Source: Jacaranda mimosifolia
Taxonomy: Eukaryota > Streptophyta > Magnoliopsida > Lamiales > Bignoniaceae
NCBI GenBank assembly: GCA_018894105.1
Contig: CM032125.1
Location: 28,381,032 to 28,445,031, forward strand
DNA length: 64,000 nucleotides
Reading direction: 5' to 3'
In this document: positions 24,426-36,589 of the stretch, one piece after another
How the letters are laid out: the number at the start of each line of letters is the position of its first letter
Position numbering within the stretch: position 1 is the first letter of the stretch
The notes under the pieces: generated by a model
Database searches by the model: none
Told to the model about the DNA's origin: nothing
The model's input: the letters and a program-made list of their open reading frames with translations, nothing else
Position numbers and translations under genes: made by a program

Positions 24426-25800
24426 AAGTCTTAAGATTGGACTATTTTGACCTGTTTCTTCATGTGTAGTTAAAACATGTTAAGGCCTGTTAGCTTCTTA
24501 CCCAACTCACTCTGATGGCTTGACTTTACATTTATCTAGCTATTCTATCTACTCGAAAGCTGTTCTTAGAGGAAGTAAGAGAAGATTTCAATTGGTGGGA
24601 TTTAACAGAGCAAGAAATCCACTATTTGCTTTGTATCAAGCAACATATGAATTAACTCTTAATATAACAATAAAATTAAGACGTTTACACAAGTCAGCTC
24701 ATCAAATTCCCATTAACATATAATCTATACAAGGAAATCACTTGCCACAAGAAGATCCTAACGAAAAATATTTTATTTCCACCAAGCTAAAACAATAGGC
24801 GATGTTTCTAGTAAACCTAAGCCATTATTGAATAACTATTTTCTTTCCATTTCTTTCTTTAGCAATAAAAAAAAATGTAAGATTTAGTTATAATTAGAAA
24901 TTGAGGATCATACTTTATACAATTTAATGATATTAATCAAATCTGTCCCAAATATAAAAAGTCTGAATAAATTAGGTATTGTCCTGTTAATACTTGTAGT
25001 GAAAAATTTTATCGTTATTAAAAACTACGAATAATATAAGTAGAACAACTTATAAACTATTATAAAGTCTTTCATCAAGGGATTTGACCTTGTAAACCCT
25101 AGTGCAAAATAATCACACAAGTGAAGTAAAAATGCCCTTTTGTTAACCCAAATTCAACTATTACTGATTTAATACTAGAAGCACTTCACCCCAAACACAG
25201 AAAAAGAGTTAAAATCTAAATGTAGATGAATAGACAAGCTGATAGCACAAGTATTGCTCCAAAATTTTAGCATGTTAAGAGCAACCTTAAGAAAAGCTCA
25301 TTTGGGCATATCTGGATTTAATCCAAGACATATATACCTGTTCAAACCGAAGAACAACCCTCAAATTATCAAAATATAAATAAATAAATAAATAAAGAAT
25401 TACAACCCTCAACTTCGTATTATATTTTGTTGCGTTTCTTGCAATTTAATAATCTAATTTAATTTTGACCAATAAAAATTATGTAAAAATTAAATAATCT
25501 CTTATAGTTGTTTGATTTGAAATATTAAGAAGAAATATTTAGTCACCGTAATCTTCAATTTCCATTTAATTCACGTGATTGGATTGCATAATTATGCATG
25601 CTTTCTAATTTGCCTCCAATATATCAATAATTTGCCAATTCAGACTAAGAAACATAACAATAATTTAATATATAATTTCGCAATTAACCAATCTCACCTC
25701 ATAATCTAAAATTTAATAGACAATTAATCTTGTGAACAGTCCAAATTTAGAGTTCAAGTATAATACCCATCCCTATAAGATTTAAAAAATTTAAATACAC
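24426..25800. other. Intergenic DNA, no gene seen
   Basis: AT-rich. The open frame at 24520-24723 has no family motif. An AAAT microsatellite lies at about 25377-25397. Confidence 0.45.
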
Positions 25801-25830
25801 AGAGAAAGAGAAAGAGAAAGAGAAAGAGAA
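25801..25830 (+). repeat. (AGAGAA)n microsatellite, five units
   Basis: Perfect hexamer run ending about 150 bp upstream of the start codon at 25983, probably in or near the 5' leader of the following gene. Confidence 0.85.
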
Positions 25831-25982
25831 CAGTCAAGTTTATATATCAAAAGGACAGATTCTCCCAAATCTCAAGCCGAATTCACTGGTCAGGTCCACT
25901 AAACCCGCCCAATTCATCTCTCTTCCACAGACCTTTTACATTTTCCATATCATTTTGTCTTCTCTGCTTAAAAGATTGAAAA

Positions 25983-28467
25983 ATGCATCGATCTGCCAGT
26001 ACGAACCGATTTTCCGACGAACATTACAGCTACTATTCGTCGTCGCCGTCGTCGAAAGTGCCCACGGCTCTGAGAGCGCTGTCGCAGGGAGCCACCGAGC
26101 TGCCGATTTACGAGCCGCTGTCGGAGGCAGCCAAGAAGGAGAAGACGCGCGCTAAATTTGCGGAGAATGCAGTTCATGTCATACCTTTTGTGCTGCTCGT
26201 CTGCGCTTTCATTCTCTGGTTTTTTTCTAATCCGGGTAAATTCTTCTTCTTCCTCTCTAATTATTGTATGGCCTTTGGTATCCCTAGATTCTGTTGTTTT
26301 GGACAAATTTTTTTGAATATTTCACTTTAATTTTTTTTTTCCATATATATATTTATAAGTATTCGTTTCTATATATTAAATTTGCAATTAAGTACTTATC
26401 TAAAAATTGTTTTATACACGTAGCGTTTATGTATGCTAATTGATGTTCTCATCAAAAATTCTGGACGCTCATATCAGCACAAAGAAAGACGATAATATGC
26501 AAGAGAAAATTATGGGGAGCAAACAAAGATTGTATACATCTCGATCTTTATAAGTAGGGATATTTAAAATGATGAGCAATAGAATTTAATTGGGACCACT
26601 AGATGACAACCTTTCATTTTATCAGAATAAAATTAAAAATTTGATGTTAATGGACAATTTAAAATATAACTAAAATCTATTTTTAGTAAAGAATTATGTT
26701 TGACTTCACTTGTTTTCATAATGCATTAAAAATATAATAAAGTGTTGAGAGATTTTTTATTTTTATTTTTATTTATGTAATACCTATGTGTAATGAATTT
26801 TGTCCAAAACCTTCTATAATTTTTTACTCAATGAAATAACTAATCACCCAATTTGCAAAATAATTATTTGCTTACTCTTATTTAGTTCTTAAGCAAATGA
26901 TTTTTATTTTTTCTTATCAATAATTTTTTATTGCTTAATTAAGGTGAATGTATCGGATAACAGAGTATAAAAAGTTTCATAACACTACTATTTTTCTCTA
27001 TTTTATACAGATTGGAGGAACTTAAGATTTTGTAGGCCTATTGTCTATTATTTACGCCTAAATTTTGGAAAAATCATTAAAGAAATTTTTTTGGAAGAGC
27101 ACTAAATTTTAAAATCATTCACAATTTAAATGAAGGGTTATTTATAAATTAATTGAAGCAGCCAAGTTTTAAAAACATGTATTAAGTTATATAGATGCCA
27201 TATATACATATAAATTATGACATATCATTAGTATATTGTAGGGGTGACAAATGGGTGGGTTGGGTTGGATTGGTTATGCAATGGATCAGGTTGGATTTAA
27301 AATGGATATATATTTATGAGTTCATAATGGATTGGGTTAGGCTGGATTTAGGCGGGTCCAACACAAAAAAAGAAATCATAATTTTTGCTAAATATAATGC
27401 CATATTATTTTGTTAAATTATGATTTTTTATCTTTATTTTACGTATGTTAATTAATTATTATTAATAAAAAGAAGATAATGAATAAAGTGGAAATCATAG
27501 TAATTTAAAATTCTTTAGTTGCAATTACAAAATACAAATGCGACATTCATTTGGCATGATTTACATATTAAAGCTTTAGAATAAGTTTAAAGAATTCTTA
27601 ATTTTTATTAAATATTTAGTAATTCTCATTGACTCCATTATAGTCTAACTCTCTTTTCAATTGAAATTTTACTCTATTATAATCTAACTCTCATTTCAAT
27701 TAAATTCATAAATGAAAGAAATGTACTTTTAAATACAAATTTTTAAAATTTCATAATAAACCTCCGCATCTATTTCCTTAAAATGATCTATTTTCAAAAA
27801 AAGAAAAAAAAAAAGGTGACATCATTGATATATGTATCTATACGATAAATATGACATGTAATTAAAGTAATTTTAATTCACATTATATATAAAAATTATA
27901 GTTGCTTACAGAAATTCTTATTGAAAATTTAATAATTAAATAAGAATATAATAATGAAAAAGAATGTTAATTTTGGGTGAATCTCTTTTTTTTTTTTTTT
28001 TGTTTAAATCAAAATTTGGGTAAAATTGGCTTAGACCATTTACAATTCATTTTTGGTACATCTTCAACTCATTTTGCACCAATTTGAATTTATAACTCAA
28101 TTGAACTCACTTAAGCCTAACTTACATTAAAACCATTAGAATCTAATGCAACCCAAATTCACTCATATTATTTTAAACCCAACCAAAAATTAAGTGAATT
28201 GGGCTGGATAAATTGTTCTAAATCCAATTTACCACCACTAACATGTTGCTAGTCAAATGACATACCACTATAAATTTGACGATATTTTTCTATTGCTACG
28301 CAGATGTTGATTTGATGGGCAGTTCTGTGACAGCAAAAGTCGAAGGAATGGCAAGTAAAGGGGATCTTGATAGTGATGGCACAGGGCATTTGCCAGTCGA
28401 TTTGGGAGATTTGGATCCGACAAAATTAAGAGATCCCAAAAACATGTTTTCCCAGAACAGATCGTAG
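25983..28467 (+). CDS. Small single-pass membrane protein of unknown function
   Basis: Exon 1 is 25983-26235 and exon 2 is 28304-28467. The donor is GTAAAT and the acceptor TACGCAG, in phase 1, giving 138 residues. Residues 1-60 are Ser/Tyr-rich then basic (KKEKTRAK at 51-58). Residues 64-81 are a strong transmembrane segment ending in WFF. The C-terminal 50 residues are acidic and polar (GDLDSDGTGHLPVDLGDLDPTKL). Basic residues just before the helix suggest the N-terminus is cytosolic. GC-rich exon 1 in AT-rich surroundings, clean splice sites and an exon 2 opening right after a good acceptor support a real gene. I believe similar short transmembrane proteins occur throughout land plants as 'uncharacterised', but no function is known to me. 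The intron holds a hAT-like element. Confidence 0.8.
27239..28240. mobile_element. hAT-like non-autonomous element C, inside an intron
   Basis: The left end TAGGGGTGACAAATGG and the right end CCAATTTACCACCACTA are inverted with four mismatches. The left end closely matches element A at 9971, and both have GGGTTGG sub-terminal clusters. The flanking 8-mers, GTATATTG and ACATGTTG, agree at only 5 of 8 positions, so the target duplication is weak. It sits in the intron of the membrane-protein gene and ends 63 bp before exon 2. Confidence 0.6.
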
Positions 28468-29508
28468 TAAGGGTCATATTTTAACTTTGGCACTTGTTCT
28501 GCAAATGAATAAATGTCACTAAGAATGTATGTTGGAATCTTTTTTAGCTATTGAGGAAAGTGTGGATGTTTGCTGGGACTAGTTTGCCATGGGAGAATAT
28601 TTTTTCACTTTGGATACTCTATTTTATTGCTTATTTTATCTCATATTTCAATTTGTTGTATTTATGCTATGTATATTTGATTCTCAATCAATTATTTTTA
28701 TAAGAAAATATTCAATACGCATATCATATATTTATGAAACAAAATAAAAGATGAAATAGAGAATTTAAATTGATATTTTTTTCATCATAGGTCTAATATT
28801 AATTGAACTAGTTGACTAGTGTGGGATTTAAAAGATGGAATAACCTATAAGAAGGTATAGAATTAAAAATAGGTGATCGAGGATCTTAAATTGATTGAAT
28901 CACTAAGTTTAATATTCACTTTATTATGGATTAATTATACTTTATTTTTTCTATCAAATAGCTAAATCATCGATTACTTTTGTTTACTTTTTCATAGAAG
29001 ACTTCTTTCTATATTCGTTCTATTAAAAAATGCATATTGAAGTTATGAATTGATCATTTTGTTGTCAACTTAAAAAAATAAATAAAATAAATAAATTGTC
29101 AAATTGTTAAATGATCATTTCATTCTAGTGCTTAGATAGTGTTTCTATATTCATGGATGGGTGTATCCCTATTTTTTTCCCCCTAATTAAACAGCTTTGT
29201 GATCTACTTCATAATTAGATTTTATTGTTTTAAAAAATAATGAAATATCTTAAATATAAATATTACTTTCGTCTTTCATTACACAAAGAGTGTTTAGATC
29301 TTGGAATTGAATTCTTACATTAGAATCCATCTTAATATTTATTCTTTTGACTCAATTTAAAGAGACCTAAACCTATAAATTCTAAATAGACCTTTCATTT
29401 CTCTTTACAATACCACCAGTTCCCCCTCTTTATATCGATCGCTCTCTCTCGGCCTTCTCTCCGTTCCATTTTTTCCATTTTTTTCAATTACTCCATGACT
29501 TAGAGCAT
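28468..29508. other. Downstream flank of the membrane-protein gene, AT-rich
   Basis: The first part is probably 3' untranslated sequence. No other gene is recognised. Confidence 0.4.
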
Positions 29509-29837
29509 ATTTGTTTATGTTTTTAAATTTATTTTCATCTATTTTCACTATTTGTAAATAAATTATTGACAACTTATTACTATTTTCACCAAAATTCCAA
29601 CTCATTTTCATCTCAAAACACATTTTTCAATAATTTATATATCTTCTCCTAATAATTTATATATCTTTTCTCTCTATTTCATTATTACCATCTCTCTCCA
29701 TCTACAACCTATTAAACTCTATATAATTATTATTCCCAACAAACTATTAAAATATAAACTCATTTTCTCTAACTAACTCTTCAAATTTCAAAAATACTGA
29801 AAATAAAAAATGAAAATGAACACATAACCAAACAAGT
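29509..29837. mobile_element. Candidate MITE
   Basis: The left end has TTTGTTTATG followed by TTATTTTCAT; the right end reads ATGAAAATGAAC then ACATAACCAAACAAG, an imperfect inverse. The interior repeats AATAATTTATATATCTT twice. No clear target duplication. Confidence 0.4.
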
Positions 29838-30038
29838 TGTTACTCCTTTATTCTCTTTCTCTTTCCAAAACCATTCACCCATCCACTCTCTTATTTTCTT
29901 TCTTTATTTATTGTCGTGTTCCTCGCTCTCTTTAGTCACACTTTTCTTTCTTCGCCCACCATTTCCTTTATCTCCTTTTATTTCATTATTTTTCTCCTTT
30001 CTCTTGAACTCTTTTCTCTTTTCTACTATCTAATCTAA

Positions 30039-30054
30039 CCCCCCCCCCCCCCCC
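30039..30054 (+). repeat. Poly-C run of about 16 beside the copia insertion
   Basis: Uninterrupted C run just left of the copia 3' LTR; the sequence right of the other LTR (35174 onward) also starts with six C. This may be the expanded remains of a C-rich target duplication. Confidence 0.7.
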
Positions 30055-30059
30055 TCTCT

Positions 30060-30431
30060 TGAAAAATAAAAGAAGGATGCCAAGTAATAAAACACAATAA
30101 AATGCAAGGCACACAAAAATTATGTATATATTATAATAAAATAGACTATATATATTATAATATATACAATCAAAGGCTCTCACTTAGCACTCACACACTT
30201 GCATCACACAACCTTACTAACTCTTACTTCAATTTACAAACACAAAGTCCCTATTTATAGATTAGTTAACCGGCAATATTCACTGACTTCAAATGTCGGT
30301 TTCATTATTTTAATACATTAATATTCATGATAGAGTGGAGTCTTCTAGAGAAATGTGCAGCAATGGAAGCTTCAAGAGAATGTAACTATGCATAAAGAAA
30401 ATTTCTGGAGTAGTCGGTGCTTTCTTTAACA
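30060..30431 (-). repeat. Copia 3' LTR
   Basis: 372 bp, about 95 percent alike to 34796-35173. The purine tract lies immediately to its right on the plus strand map. Confidence 0.92.
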
Positions 30432-30566
30432 CTCCCCCTCAAGGACTACTCTCTTTTATGTTGCTTCTCTTTATCATACCAAGTTGCCTTCTAAAATCTT
30501 CAAAATTTACTACACTTAGTCCTTTGGTAAAAATATCTGCAACTTGATCTTCCGTATTGACATACT

Positions 30567-30938
30567 TCATCTCGATTTCACCGTCGCAATACCTTTTCTC
30601 GCAAAAAGTGATAATGTACTTTCCACGTGTTTAGTTCTTGCATGAAACACTGGATTTTTTGCGAGACGTATTGTTGATTGGTTGTCGCAATAAATCCATA
30701 CAGAGTGATTATTTAATTGTCCAAGATTCTCAATAAGTAGCATCAACCATTTACCTTTTTGAGCTGCCACAGCTGCTACTCTATATTCTGCCTCGATGTT
30801 GGATAATGAGACTGTTGGTTGTCTTTTGCTGTACCAAGAAATAGGTCCTTCTCCAAGGCTAAATACATAACTAGTTATTAAGCGTCTTGTATCATGATCA
30901 CTGGCATAGTCAGCATCACAATCCCAACTATTTAGCAT
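30567..30938 (-). pseudogene. Copia RNase H domain
   Basis: Opens with DADYASD and continues with [23 protein letters not shown] and HARTKHVE, the usual copia RNase H blocks. It degrades the RNA strand of the RNA/DNA hybrid in an active element. A frame break near 30938-31044 separates it from the reverse transcriptase. Confidence 0.88.
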
Positions 30939-31043
30939 TTTTCTTCTTTCTTGTATAATATTCCATAATCAATCGTGCCTTTTATGTAGCGTAGAATTCT
31001 ACGTACGGCTTCTAAATGGGGCTTTTTTCGGATTCTGCATACA

Positions 31044-31893
31044 TCAACTCACCATTCCTACTGCATACGATATATCTGGTCGTGTCATGGTGAGATAAAT
31101 AAGGCTGCCAACTATTTGCCTATACATTATGGTATCTTCAAGTTCCTCTCCTTCGATAGAACATAACTGTGCGTTAGCCTCTATTGGAGCTGAGATGGGC
31201 TTGCATTCTAACATCTCATACTTCTCAAGTAGTTCCTTGGCATACTTATGTTGAGATAAGAATATCCCTTCTTCACCTCTTTCTACTTCGAGCCCAAGGA
31301 AATGTCTCAACTCCCCAAATGCTTTCATGTGAAGGCCGACTAATAAGTTGGCTCTAATTTGTTGTATCTCTTTTTCATCATCTCATGTGATGATTAGATC
31401 ATCCACATAAACCAGCACGATTGCGATCTTGCCATTTTGAGTTCTCACGAATAGGCTTGAATTTGCTGACGCCATAGTGTAGTTACTTTGAGTCAGAAAT
31501 TCTGCTATCTTCCCATACCATGCTCTTGGTGCTTGCTTTAGTCCATAAAGTGCCTTTTTCAGCCTACACACATGGGTTGGATGTGTTTTTGCTCTCAAAA
31601 CCTTATGGCTGCTCCATGTATATTACTTTATCTAATTCTCCATGCAAGAATGCGTTCTTCACGTCCATCTGCCAGAGTTTCCAATCCTTGCTTGCTGTTA
31701 ATGCCAAAAGCACACGTGCTGTAGTGATCTTTGCTACTGGACTGAATGTCTCATCATAATCCAGTCCATACTTATGAGAAAATCCTCTGGCCACCAGTCG
31801 TGCTTTATATCTCTCGATAGATCCATCCGGTTTACTCTTTATCTTGTAAACCCATTTGCATGATATGGGTTTTATGTCTATGGGCCTTGGCAC
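31044..31893 (-). pseudogene. Copia reverse transcriptase
   Basis: The fragments at 31603-31893, 31383-31598 and 31044-31328 cover the RT domain: [41 protein letters not shown] and the catalytic YVDD (near 31400). Frame breaks at about 31600 and 31350-31380 disrupt it. The YVDD motif itself is intact. A TAG at about 31901 interrupts the link to the upstream integrase tail, where the family normally has Trp. Confidence 0.92.
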
Positions 31894-31899
31894 TAATTC

Positions 31900-33192
31900 C
31901 TAAGTCTCATTTTGCTTCAAGGATTCTATTTCTTCTTCCATAGCCTTCTTCCATTCTTCTTTCAAGAAGGCTTCTTCAAATGAGAAAGGTTCTTTCATCT
32001 TATCAACTTCTACTATTACCACATTAGCATACTTGGGATTTGGCTTTCTTTGTCTGGTAGATCTTCCGAGTTGAGGTTGAGTTTCCTCTATCTCACCTTG
32101 AGTCTTCTCGATTTGGCTCGACCTTTCTTCTTCTAAAGTTTGTTGATGTACGCCTGTTCTCCATGGAGACTTCACTTTTTCAGCCTGAGTCGGTTCCTCA
32201 ACTTCTTCTATACTTGGATGCATGTTATTTTCTTCTTCTTCAATATTCTTTCTTTCTTTGTCCTCAACTTCTCTTGAATCGGGCAATATTACTGAATGTG
32301 GTGTCCACCAAGATGATGATTCATCAAACACCCCATTTCGAGAAAACATAACATTTTCCTATTGTAGGATCACAACATCTCCAGCCTTTTATTTTATTAT
32401 CATAGCCCACAAATATGGTGCGTATTACTTTTTTATCAAACTTGGTACGTAGATTATCAGGAATAAAAATATAGCATACGCATCCAAATACTCGAAAATA
32501 ACTTACAGTGGGCTTGATCTTCCATAGCTTTTGAAATGGTGAAACAAATCTAAGTTTTGCTTGAGGCAACCTATTAATCACATGTGCAACTGTTTTCATA
32601 CACTCGGCCCAAAATCGAGGTGGTACATTCTTCGCATGTAGCATACTCTTGCATATCTCTACAAGATGTCTATTCTTCCTTTCTGCTACTCCATTTTGTT
32701 GTGGAGTACTTGGACAAGTTATTTGCCTACGTATCTTGAATTCCTTTAGATATTTTGTGAACTCATGCAAGGCATATTCACCTCCGTTATTTGCTCGTAG
32801 GCATTTTATTCTACAGCCAAGTTCTTTTTCCACCTCTTCTTTAAATTTCTTAAACTTACTTAATGCTTTCGATTTTTCTTTTAAGAAATCTAGCCATACG
32901 TACCTTGAAAAGTCATCAATAAAGGTAATCATATATCGGAAGCCTCTGATAGATGGTTGTTTTATCGGGCCAAGTATGTTTGAATGCACGCTCTGTACTT
33001 TGACTCCTTATAGGGTAATTGGTGTGCTTTGTTATACTGACATCTTGCACATACTATATCTTCTCGAACATCTAGTTGAAGAATCCCCTTGAGCATGGAT
33101 TTCTTCATCATTACCTTTAATTTGAGATAACTTACGTGCCCTAACCTTTCGTCCCATAGATCAACTGTCTCATTTTTGCGAGTTTTATCCAC
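31900..33192 (-). pseudogene. Copia integrase (GAG-pre-integrase, catalytic core, C-terminal part)
   Basis: 32962-33192 is the zinc-binding pre-integrase region with LWDERLGH and the paired Cys. 32324-32989 is the catalytic core with FIDDFSRYVW, a LRANNGGEY block and the PQQNGVAERKN block. The middle catalytic Asp (normally in DNGGEY) is Asn here, so strand transfer should be lost. 31900-32349 is the charged C-terminal region leading into RT. Frames change near 32340 and 32970. Confidence 0.9.
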
Positions 33193-33201
33193 GTAGGCAT
33201 C

Positions 33202-33645
33202 TTAGGCTGACATTATGTAAACAGATTCTACCTTTCGCTCCTCCATAAGAGGCGTGCTCGTCAATTTGAGACTTGGGCATACCTTTACGTCATTTGGCCC
33301 AAACATTACATTATTTTCAGATGTTATTAGTTGCGATACTGATAATAAGTTCTTTTTCATACCTGGCACATAATACACATTTCGCAACTGCACTTGTCGT
33401 GGGCTATGACGTGACATAATTACCGTCTTGCCAACATCAGTGATTGGTAGTTTAGAGTTATTAGCTGTAATCATAACTCGCCCTACTTTGTACTCCGTCA
33501 TGCTTACTAATTTTTCTTTCTCTCCTATCATGTGGTTAGAGTATACGAAATTCACAATCCAATCATCTTCATAATTAATCAAGTTCTTACTTACCATTGT
33601 GAGTGCAGTCTCTTCCTCTGTACACAAGAGTGTTACTTCCTTCAT
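33202..33645 (-). pseudogene. Copia protease region
   Basis: Follows the gag zinc knuckle. The usual catalytic site WIVDSG-x-SNHM reads WIVNFVYSNHM here (about 33530-33563), so the catalytic Asp is gone. A TAG at about 33200 ends the frame before the pre-integrase region. Confidence 0.85.
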
Positions 33646-33699
33646 TGTTTCTTCTTTTATTTCTTCAATAGCAAAGGAGGCTTGGATATCCTATTCTTC

Positions 33700-34616
33700 T
33701 TCACTCTCATTTTGAATATATGATGATGTCGTCATATTCTCTTCTACTTGTTTATATCGACAATCTCGAGCATAATGCCCTTTCCTGTCGCAATTATAGC
33801 ACTGATTGTTTTTGCGATGGAAAGTCTTGTCTCCTATTTTATCTTGACTCGATTGAACTCCCCCTTGTTGCCAACTCTTTCTTTGCGGCCTCCTTGAAAT
33901 CTTCCTTGCCTTGCATTACGTTCATCATCCTTTGGTCTCACGGTCTTCTGATCTCTTGGGACAATTCTTTTCCCACTGTAAAGAGCCTTTTCTTCATATT
34001 TGATTGAGGTTTTAGACATTTGTTTGTCTAAAGCCTCTTGATTTGCTAATATATTCTTTAACTATTTAACATTGGCTCATGTGCCCATCCATGGGTTGCC
34101 GTAACAAGACCAAGAAATTTGGGTCGCAACCCATGGATTATAATCCTCCTCATTCTTGCCTCAGTAATTTCATTTTGAGGATCTAACTTGGAAATTTCTT
34201 GACATAAAGATTTAACTTTAGTAAAATACTCACTTACGGTCATGTTGTGAGACCGTCATCAGCTCCTTCTTGAGCTGTTGTAACTTGGCATCGTTTGTCC
34301 TAGCAAATGTCCCTGCAAGTGTATCCCATGCTTCTTTTGGTGTTTCTGCATCCTTTATCCGTTGCAGTAAATCATCCTCTACAGTTATTGATAAAGCGTA
34401 CATGGCTTTCCCAGCTAGAACCTTCCATCTTTTTAAATCATTTTCTTCTATTGGGGGTTGAGTTTCATTTCCCCCAGCGATACTCCATAAATCTTGACCA
34501 AACAGGTAAAATTGCATACGAACACTCCAGGTGCTATAATTATTATTATTAAGTTTTTGAATTCCACTTAACGAAATGGACATTTCTGCCATTGTGACTT
34601 GGTAGGCCTTAACCAA
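33700..34616 (-). pseudogene. Copia gag
   Basis: 34230-34616 starts with a region of the copia gag N-terminal type (LNNNNYSTWSVRMQFYL) and continues in another frame at 34058-34243 (EYFTKVKSLCQE). A CCHC zinc knuckle, C-x2-C-x4-H-x4-C, lies at about 33755-33805. The frame shift near 34235 breaks the polyprotein. Confidence 0.9.
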
Positions 34617-34795
34617 GTAAGCACGATCCCATATCGACTTGCTTCACAGTCCTACACTGCGTACCAATGGCTCCTCGATGCAACACAAATTTATTTGGTT
34701 GCTCGACCTCGTGCACCTGATTTCGTGGACCCTTAATTGATATCTCTCAAACACCCCGATAGCAGTCCTCGATAACCTACTCCGATACCACTCGT

Positions 34796-35173
34796 TGAAA
34801 AATAAAATAAGGATGCCAAGTAATAAAACACAATAAAATGGAAAGCACACAAAAATTATGTATATATTATAATATAATAGACTATATGTATGTATATTAT
34901 AATATATACAATCAAAGGCTCTCACTTAGCACTCACACACTTGCATCACACAAGCTTACTAACTCTTGCTTCAATTTACAAACACAGAGTCCCTATTTAT
35001 AGATTAGCTAACCGGCAATATTCACCGACTTCAAATGTTGGTTTCATTATTTTAATACATTAATATTCATGATAAAGTGGAGTTCTCTAGAGATATGTGC
35101 AGCAATGGAAGCTTCAAGAGAATGTAACAATGCATAAAGGAAATATCTGGAGTAGTCGGTGCTTTCTTTAACA
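34796..35173 (-). repeat. Copia 5' LTR
   Basis: 378 bp, pairs with 30060-30431. A 6-bp indel in a TATG repeat near 34883 accounts for the length difference. Confidence 0.92.
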
Positions 35174-35934
35174 CCCCCCACTCCTATGTCACTCTTGTTG
35201 TCCTATGCTTTCTTTCTCCTCGATTGTTCATCTTATCACACGATCATGAGTCCATCACCTCCCTTCAAAATATTTAAAAGAAGTTATGACCAAGAAATAT
35301 TAAGAAAATAGAATTAAAAGAAATAAAATAGAAAAGGAAAGGTAAGAGGAATATAAAGAAAATTAGAGAGAAAACTTAAATTATTTTTGTATATAAAAGT
35401 TGAGTCTAGTGATTTTTTTTTGAAGCATATCTCTTTTTAATCTTGTATTCTTATAATACTAGTATTATTGATATTGTCTATAGGAACATTTGGATTAAGA
35501 TATGAACCATCATCTACTATTTTAGGCACTACCCTATCTTCCACAATGAAGACGAGTAAATATTTCCTCTTCAATTAGGTAAGCAGGCACATACACCCAT
35601 TGCACTGGTCCTTGCTTTAGGGATTCCATACCCTACTGTGAAGATGGGCGAACACATTTGTTTTGTTATGATAAGTAAACTAGTGTTGGATCAACAACAC
35701 TATTAGCTCTCCTGTTACCTCTTATAGTGAGGTAAAAAGATCATTCTTTTGCTATACCTATAATGTCAATTATAGAGTTTTTCTTACTATCCTTGCCAAT
35801 GTAGCTTAGATGAGTTTTTTCTTGGTCCAATGTGGATCTTGATATTTGCCTTGAGTAGTACTTTATTTTCTTGAAAATATTAGGTGTAACCAATAAAATA
35901 AATTATTACTTCATTTTGTCTAACCAATTCTTTT
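35174..35934. other. Spacer, no gene seen
   Basis: AT-rich sequence with no conserved protein recognised between the copia element and the following minisatellite. Confidence 0.4.
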
Positions 35935-36545
35935 GTTATTGTTCATTATTAAAAAGAACTTATGCTCTATTACTATTATGAAGAAGATCTAACTCTGTAT
36001 CACTTATTGATGAAAAAGAGCTCAAACTCTATCCAAATCTTCCCCAGCAAGAGCACCCAAAACGGCAGGCATGTGTCGAGTATGAATACGAGGCTTGAGA
36101 CCAATAAAAAAATCTTATTTATCAAATTCGAATATCTCTAACGCAGGCTATAGCCATAGCTTTCGATAAATTGAATGTCCTTGCACGTCCGCTTTGCTTT
36201 GTCTTAGAACATACGCCAATCCAATTACACGATTTGGTATCACCTGTTGTTTACAATTATAAATGGAGAATAGCTCATACTCCATTCCTTGTCAATGAAG
36301 AAAAGCTCATTCTCTATTACCTAAGATAAAGAATAGCTCAAGTTTTACTACTTGCTAGTAAAGAATATCTTATGCTCTACTACTTATATATTAACAAATA
36401 ATGGTCCATGATACATCACTTGTTGACAAAAAGAGACTCATGCTCTATCATTCCTCAGTTATAAGTGAAGAAGAGCGTATGAGTTATTGATGAATAAGCT
36501 CATGTTATATTACCTATCAATGAAAAAAAAAACCTTATGTTTGAT
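35935..36545 (+). repeat. Degenerate minisatellite 1, unit about 36 bp
   Basis: Around a dozen diverged copies of a unit close to TTATTGATGAAAAAGAGCTC followed by ATGCTCTATTAC, for example near 35945, 36000, 36265, 36290, 36325, 36365, 36425, 36470 and 36495. One interruption without clear copies lies at about 36035-36245. Confidence 0.7.
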
Positions 36546-36589
36546 GATCAAATTGATTAAAAGTAAAGAGACCTCTCATTGGGCCTCGC

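Larger units (their letters stand above)
30060..35173 (-). mobile_element. Complete but inactive Ty1/copia LTR retrotransposon
   Basis: Two direct LTRs (30060-30431 and 34796-35173) bound a 4.4-kb minus-strand interior in the copia order gag, protease, integrase, reverse transcriptase, RNase H. On the minus strand each LTR starts TGTTAAAG and ends TTTTTCA. Next to the 5' LTR is TGGTATCGGAG (about 34779-34789), a decayed match to the tRNA-Met primer site. Next to the 3' LTR is the purine tract TTGAGGGGGAG. The LTRs differ at about 17 positions plus one small indel in some 372 bp. The frame is cut by stops, and key residues of protease and integrase are changed, so it cannot move by itself. Confidence 0.95.

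Noticed and set aside
24520..24723. 67-residue open frame after the dioxygenase pair
   Set aside because: No motif or splice sites; likely chance.
25968..26306. 112-residue antisense frame over exon 1 of the membrane-protein gene
   Set aside because: Mirror of the sense coding sequence, without its own motif.
28268..28493. Antisense frames over exon 2 of the membrane-protein gene
   Set aside because: Sense exon has a proper acceptor, phase and stop; antisense frames have none.
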